27,875 nt of DNA. It comes from JBGVMW01 sp045122835. GTDB taxonomy: Bacteria > Bacillota > Clostridia > Lachnospirales > Lachnospiraceae. The notes under the pieces were generated by a model, which ran no database searches, was not told the origin of the DNA, and saw only the letters and a program-made list of their open reading frames with translations. Position 1 is the stretch's first letter. Each line of letters starts with the position of its first letter. Shown piece by piece: positions 24,309-27,875 of the stretch. The stretch lies in the NCBI GenBank assembly GCA_045122835.1, contig JBGVIB010000072.1, forward strand, positions 1-27,875. Reading direction: 5' to 3'. Position numbers and translations under genes: made by a program.

Positions 24309-24323
24309 TTATATAGACTATCT
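24291..24323 (+). promoter_or_regulatory. PadR operator dyad overlapping the -10 box
   Basis: AGATAGCCTATATA (24291-24304) and TATATAGACTATCT (24310-24323) are inverted repeats with one mismatch, separated by TAATT. They cover the -10 and most of the spacer. PadR-family repressors commonly autoregulate by binding AT-rich dyads of this kind, so it is probably the operator of the repressor encoded next. Confidence 0.8.
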
Positions 24324-24486
24324 ATATATAAATCTATTCAGAACCCCAATAATATAAAATTGTATGTCATGCATTACAAAGTCTATATGAAAACATAGTG
24401 ATGACAGGCAAAATGAATTATTGTAGGTATGAATGTATTTAAATGATTGTAAGAAAAGTAAATTTGAAAAAAGGAGAGCTGTGGTT

Positions 24487-24807
24487 ATGGATAAAAATTT
24501 AATACAAGGCAGTCTGAACATGTTAATTTTACGCCTGTTAGAGGAGAGAGACATGTATGGCTATGAAATGATAGAAACACTTCGCCATCGCTCTAATGAT
24601 GTCTTTGAACTTAAGGCAGGGAGTTTATATCCTTTGCTCCACGGATTGGAAGCAAAAGGTCTGGTTACTTCCTATGAGGATGAAAGCAGCGGAAAGCTTC
24701 GCAAATATTATCACATCACAAAAGCGGGAAAGAAGATATTGAAAGAGAAAAAAGAAGAATGGAATGTATATGCCGGTGCAGTTTCTAACGTTCTGGCAAT
24801 GGTGTGA
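24487..24807 (+). CDS. PadR family transcriptional regulator
   Basis: A 106-aa winged-helix repressor: MDKNLIQGSLNMLILRLLEERDMYGYEMIETL (helices 1-2), the recognition region FELKAGSLYPLLHGLEAKGLVTSYEDE (SLYPLLHGLE is the PadR signature), the wing KLRKYYHITKAGKK and a short C-terminal helix (subfamily 1, no long C-terminal dimer domain). The frame runs upstream to 24433, but AAGGAG at 24471-24476 fits the ATG at 24487. It is followed after 10 nt by the HAAS-SEDS gene, the classic PadR/HAAS pairing. A perfect promoter with a dyad over the -10 lies upstream, so autorepression is likely; the inducer is unknown. Confidence 0.94.
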   Translation: MDKNLIQGSLNMLILRLLEERDMYGYEMIETLRHRSNDVFELKAGSLYPLLHGLEAKGLVTSYEDESSGKLRKYYHITKAGKKILKEKKEEWNVYAGAVSNVLAMV

Positions 24808-24817
24808 GGTAGGAGTA

Positions 24818-26158
24818 ATGAATGTGGCAGAATATCTTGCCGTAGTGCAGGAGCAGATTTCCAATAAAAGAGCAAAAAAGCTGATAGAACGGGAACTGAG
24901 CAATCATGTGTCAGAACAGATGGAAGCATATAAAGAAATGGGCATGAGCGAGGAGGCGGCGGAAGCAGAGTCCATCCGTCAGATGGGCGATCCGGTAAAG
25001 ACAGGTTACGAACTGAATCGTTTACATAAGCCGGAGATGCCCTATGGTATGTTAAGTGTGTTTGTGATTTTGTCTGTGCTTGGAACACTGATGCAGTTCA
25101 TTATTTTTTCTATAACGGAGATACAGGGAGATTATCAGATAAAGACTGTCTGCTATCATATAGTATCCATGATGATTGTATTACTGATGCTGCATGTGGA
25201 CTATTCCTTTTTTGTCCGGTATTCGGGTTGGCTTACCGGAGCGTGGATGTTGGCAGTGTGGTTTGCCAGTCAAAATATGGAATGGGGGAAGCGATTAATG
25301 GCAGGGTATTACTTGATGCTTTCTTTTCCCATTCTTGTTATCTGCATTTTTTATAAAAGAAGAGAAACGGGAATCAGGGGAATTGTTCAGACAATGCTTT
25401 GGGTCTGGGGCGGTTTTTTCTGGAATATATGCTGGTCGGAAAGACGGTTGGCAGGCGCGTTTGAAGCAGTTCTTACTATTCATGTGGTAATATCCATCAT
25501 GATTGCATGTGGCATATATGAGAAGAAAGCACCTATAATCGCAAGGGTGAAATATCTTTTGATTTTGTGGCTTCCTACTATGCTTTTTGCATTGCTTATA
25601 GCAGGCAGCATTATGGGAACTGATTCCTATGTAGCAGATAAAATATATGCATTTTTTCAGTTGGAAGAATACGGAGAAAGTGTAGGATATGTTTCATCGC
25701 TCATACAGGAATGGAACCAGAATTTTACCATATGGGGTAATCAGGAATTGTTCATGGTTCTTCCGTGGGCACTTCATACCGATTATATGGTAAATAGTAT
25801 TTTCTCTTATTTTGGCATATTTGCCGGTGTGTTTGTTCTCTTGTTGTATGTGGGTTTGATGGTGAAATCATTTCACATGTCTATGAAGCAGAAAAACAGA
25901 CTAGGATACGGAATCGGTCTGGTGTGCAGTGTCTGTCTGCTAATACGAATAGTTCTGTGTGTTGCCAGTAACTTCGGAATAGTACCACGATTTACGGTTT
26001 CTATGCCATTTTTGAGCTATGGATTGGCAAATACAGTCACAGATGGAATTTACATGGGATTGCTATGCAGTGTTTTTCGTAACACAAAAATTCTTCCTGA
26101 ACCGGATAAGCGATTGCACCGCCCCAAATATGAAATAAAAATTGTGAAAAACCAGTGA
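24818..26158 (+). CDS. HAAS-domain / SEDS (FtsW/RodA-like) fusion membrane protein
   Basis: A 446-aa protein. Residues 1-70 form a cytosolic HAAS (permease-prefix) domain: MNVAEYLAVVQEQISNKRAK, then ERELSNHVSEQMEAYKEMGMSEEAAEAESIRQMGDP. About ten membrane helices follow. The second half carries SEDS hallmarks: HTDY (320-323), matching the HTDF motif whose Asp is essential in FtsW/RodA glycosyltransferases, then the GIFAGVFVLLL helix, NFGIVP, and PFLSYG (397-402). Helices 1-5 are poorly conserved against canonical SEDS proteins. The frame runs back to 24764, but AGGAG at 24811-24815 selects the ATG at 24818. It is coupled to the PadR gene. A regulated peptidoglycan polymerase or a related lipid-linked-sugar enzyme is plausible; activity is inferred. 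Confidence 0.85.
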   Translation: MNVAEYLAVVQEQISNKRAKKLIERELSNHVSEQMEAYKEMGMSEEAAEAESIRQMGDPVKTGYELNRLHKPEMPYGMLSVFVILSVLGTLMQFIIFSITEIQGDYQIKTVCYHIVSMMIVLLMLHVDYSFFVRYSGWLTGAWMLAVWFASQNMEWGKRLMAGYYLMLSFPILVICIFYKRRETGIRGIVQTMLWVWGGFFWNICWSERRLAGAFEAVLTIHVVISIMIACGIYEKKAPIIARVKYLLILWLPTMLFALLIAGSIMGTDSYVADKIYAFFQLEEYGESVGYVSSLIQEWNQNFTIWGNQELFMVLPWALHTDYMVNSIFSYFGIFAGVFVLLLYVGLMVKSFHMSMKQKNRLGYGIGLVCSVCLLIRIVLCVASNFGIVPRFTVSMPFLSYGLANTVTDGIYMGLLCSVFRNTKILPEPDKRLHRPKYEIKIVKNQ

Positions 26159-26241
26159 ATTTAGTATATTGGATTTTTGCTCGTCAATATGGATGCAATT
26201 TTCAAACATATTTTAGAAGTCACAAGAAAGGAAATTAGAAT

Positions 26242-27642
26242 ATGAGAATAGAAGAACTGTTCAGCCTGGCAAAAGAATATTTTGTGTTGGGGATTGTGGG
26301 TGCTGCGGTACTGATAGTAGCGCTGGCGGTAGGCTATTTTATTTATAAAAAATGTCTTCATGGAGAAAAACAGATGGCAAAAAGAAAATTAATTGGCTAT
26401 GCAGTATTGTTTTTTTATCTTATTGTGGTGGCAGGAGCAACTTTGCTGAGAGGAAATTATGGCGGTAACAACTTTTGCCCATATCTGTTTTACTCCTATC
26501 GAAATGCGTGGAATACCTGCTCTGTAGTGGAGTGGCGCAATATTATTTTAAATATTTTAATGTTTGTGCCGATTGGTTTTCTGGTTCCACTAATGTTTCC
26601 AAAGATTCGGTCATTCTTAAAAGTTACATTAACTGGTCTTGGAATGACATTATTAATAGAAGGAATCCAGTTACTTGGAAAGCAGGGTATCTTTGAAGCA
26701 GATGATATTTTGGATAATACGTTAGGTACCATGATTGGTTATGGCATATATGTGCTGCTTCGTTACATGGCAGAGCGTATTGCCCAAAAAGAAAAAACAG
26801 CGTTATATAAGGTTGTTGTGGCACAAGTACCATTGGTTGTAGTTGTTAGTGTATTTTGCGTGATTTTTATTTCCTATGACAGACAGGAATTTGGTAATCT
26901 GGCTGATTATACTTATCGTGTTGATTTATCGAAGGCATCGGTAGAGTTAAAAACAGACTTGACAGAATCGGCTGATATGTCATGGGTGTATTGCTCTAAT
27001 GTAGGCACAAAAGAAGACACAAGGGCTGTAGCTCAAAGTTATCTGAATTCTGTGGGTGCAGAAATTGATGATGAGAGGACTCTGTACTATTCAGAAACAG
27101 TCGTTTATTATTCTAAGGATGACAGATATAGTGTGTGGGTGGATTACAGCAGCTTGCTGGGGCATTTTACAGATTATGAATTGCTGGAAAGTGAGGGTGC
27201 TGTGGGACTTACCAGAGAGGAAATAGAAAAAGCACTAGATAAATTTAACATTCCTTATTTGGAACTGGCAGAGTTCAGTGAGCAGGAAAATGGTTTGTAC
27301 CGGTTTAAAATAAATCTGACTAAGGCAGAGGACTCTTATGTTGATGGGTGGTTCACCTGTAATATTGTAGAAAATGGACAGGTGTATAGTTTTAATAATC
27401 AATTGATTGCCTATGAGCCGTTGCGGGAGGTGGAGATAATTTCTGAACAGAAAGCCTACCAGAGAATACTGGATGGGAAGTTTATGTATTACTACACACT
27501 GGATCCGATTAAAAGTCTGGTGATTGAGGAGGTCTCTCTTGGATATTGCCGTGATACGAAGGGGTATTTCCAGCCAGTGTATTACTTTGGTGCAATGCTT
27601 AATGGGGAGGAGTGGATGATTATGGTTCCGGCTAGGAAATAA
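26242..27642 (+). CDS. VanZ family membrane protein with large extracytoplasmic C-terminal domain
   Basis: A 466-aa protein. Helix 1 lies at about 13-35. The VanZ domain (about 45-170) shows NIILNILMFVPIGFLVPLMFP and EGIQLLGKQGIFEADDILDNTLGTMIGYG, the conserved E..Q/DDI.NT.G pattern. After another helix (about 196-212), some 250 residues lie outside the cell: acidic, Tyr-rich, with no recognised catalytic motif and two halves that may be PepSY-like folds (not certain). VanZ proteins are linked to low-level teicoplanin resistance, but most are uncharacterised envelope proteins. AGAAAGGAAA precedes the ATG. The 83-nt gap after the SEDS gene has no terminator, so it is probably under the same PadR control. 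Confidence 0.85.
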   Translation: MRIEELFSLAKEYFVLGIVGAAVLIVALAVGYFIYKKCLHGEKQMAKRKLIGYAVLFFYLIVVAGATLLRGNYGGNNFCPYLFYSYRNAWNTCSVVEWRNIILNILMFVPIGFLVPLMFPKIRSFLKVTLTGLGMTLLIEGIQLLGKQGIFEADDILDNTLGTMIGYGIYVLLRYMAERIAQKEKTALYKVVVAQVPLVVVVSVFCVIFISYDRQEFGNLADYTYRVDLSKASVELKTDLTESADMSWVYCSNVGTKEDTRAVAQSYLNSVGAEIDDERTLYYSETVVYYSKDDRYSVWVDYSSLLGHFTDYELLESEGAVGLTREEIEKALDKFNIPYLELAEFSEQENGLYRFKINLTKAEDSYVDGWFTCNIVENGQVYSFNNQLIAYEPLREVEIISEQKAYQRILDGKFMYYYTLDPIKSLVIEEVSLGYCRDTKGYFQPVYYFGAMLNGEEWMIMVPARK

Positions 27643-27689
27643 CTTCAAATTCTGGTTTGTAGGGGTGATTGCTGAATCATAGTGGCTAC

Positions 27690-27745
27690 CCGGACGGTTA
27701 GTGCAGGTTGTTCGGATTGTCTAATCATATGGGTAAACCGTCCGG
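27690..27745. repeat. 10-bp perfect inverted repeat in the 3' gene-free region
   Basis: CCGGACGGTT (27690-27699) and AACCGTCCGG (27736-27745) are exact complements 36 nt apart. There is no T run after it and no gene around it. It could fold as a long-loop RNA hairpin or mark a mobile or regulatory site. The region 27643-27875 has no coding frame I believe. Confidence 0.6.
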
Positions 27746-27829
27746 CTGAAAGAGGGGATGTAGCTTGCTGTCAGAGGCTAGGAATTTAGCTGTAAGTGGT
27801 TCTAAGGACGGGGATTGTTGCTAAAAACC

Positions 27830-27869
27830 AAGTTCGAAAATGACGAAAGTGAGCGTAATTTTCGAACTT
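27830..27869. repeat. Palindromic element at the window end
   Basis: AAGTTCGAAAAT (27830-27841) and ATTTTCGAACTT (27858-27869) are perfect 12-bp complements. The 16-nt loop adds an ACG/CGT pairing around AAAGTGAG with one intervening mismatch. It is symmetric, with an A/T tract inside the arms rather than outside, so it may be a dispersed palindrome or a bidirectional terminator; the next gene is outside the window. Confidence 0.6.
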
Positions 27870-27875
27870 AACGCA

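Noticed and set aside
24330..24350. Minus-strand match GGGTTCTGAATAG to part of the 44-nt leader repeat
   Set aside because: Only 12 of 13 nt match, the surrounding repeat sequence is absent, and orientation is opposite to the downstream gene.
1..27875. CRISPR array, tRNA, rRNA, prophage or toxin-antitoxin module
   Set aside because: I looked for spaced direct repeats, cloverleaf-like segments, phage proteins and small paired genes, and found none.

Overview
This looks like a chromosomal segment of a low-GC, Gram-positive, anaerobic gut-type Clostridia, most likely Lachnospiraceae. That placement is inferred from AT-rich intergenic DNA, strong AGGAGG-type ribosome binding sites, TTGACA/TATAAT promoters, PadR and zinc-ribbon membrane proteins, and the kinds of protein present; no marker gene fixes the genus. 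Every convincing gene is on the + strand. I see no tRNA, rRNA, CRISPR array or prophage.

Layout. (1) 1-8.4 kb, housekeeping and envelope: ridA, then a perfect terminator; two zinc-ribbon proteins, the second a membrane protein with a 9-residue tandem repeat; a three-gene ABC-2 exporter (ATPase plus two permeases); an M19 membrane dipeptidase; panD. (2) 8.4-9.06 kb: sfsA. (3) 9.09-24.23 kb: one long unidirectional glycan operon. It has a candidate promoter at 9088, a leader of about 130 nt carrying a perfect 14-bp inverted repeat and a 44-nt repeat that also lies upstream of ridA, and a strong terminator at 24194-24233. It encodes four polysaccharide pyruvyl transferase family proteins, four GT2 glycosyltransferases (three in tandem), a Wzx-like flippase and two FrhB-like iron-sulfur flavoproteins, one of them fused to a DUF1919 domain. 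(4) 24.25-27.64 kb: an envelope operon of a PadR repressor with a clear promoter/operator dyad, a HAAS-SEDS (FtsW/RodA-like) fusion, and a VanZ-family protein with a large extracytoplasmic tail. (5) 27.64-27.88 kb: gene-free DNA with two inverted repeats.

The main event is a 1,807-bp insertion sequence (12195-14001) sitting inside the flippase gene. The 6-bp target duplication TAATTA flanks it exactly, and removing the element plus one copy restores an uninterrupted 511-codon flippase. The insertion therefore looks recent, and this strain's glycan exporter is broken while the rest of the pathway is intact.

How the genes may work together (inference): the GT2 enzymes build a lipid-linked repeat unit, the pyruvyl transferase family proteins and the FrhB/DUF1919 proteins decorate it, and the flippase would export it. 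No initiating phosphoglycosyl transferase, Wzy polymerase or chain-length regulator is in the window, so the pathway must borrow them or the glycan is not a standard Wzx/Wzy polymer. The combination of four pyruvyl transferase homologues with two FrhB-like redox proteins is the best candidate here for an under-described system.
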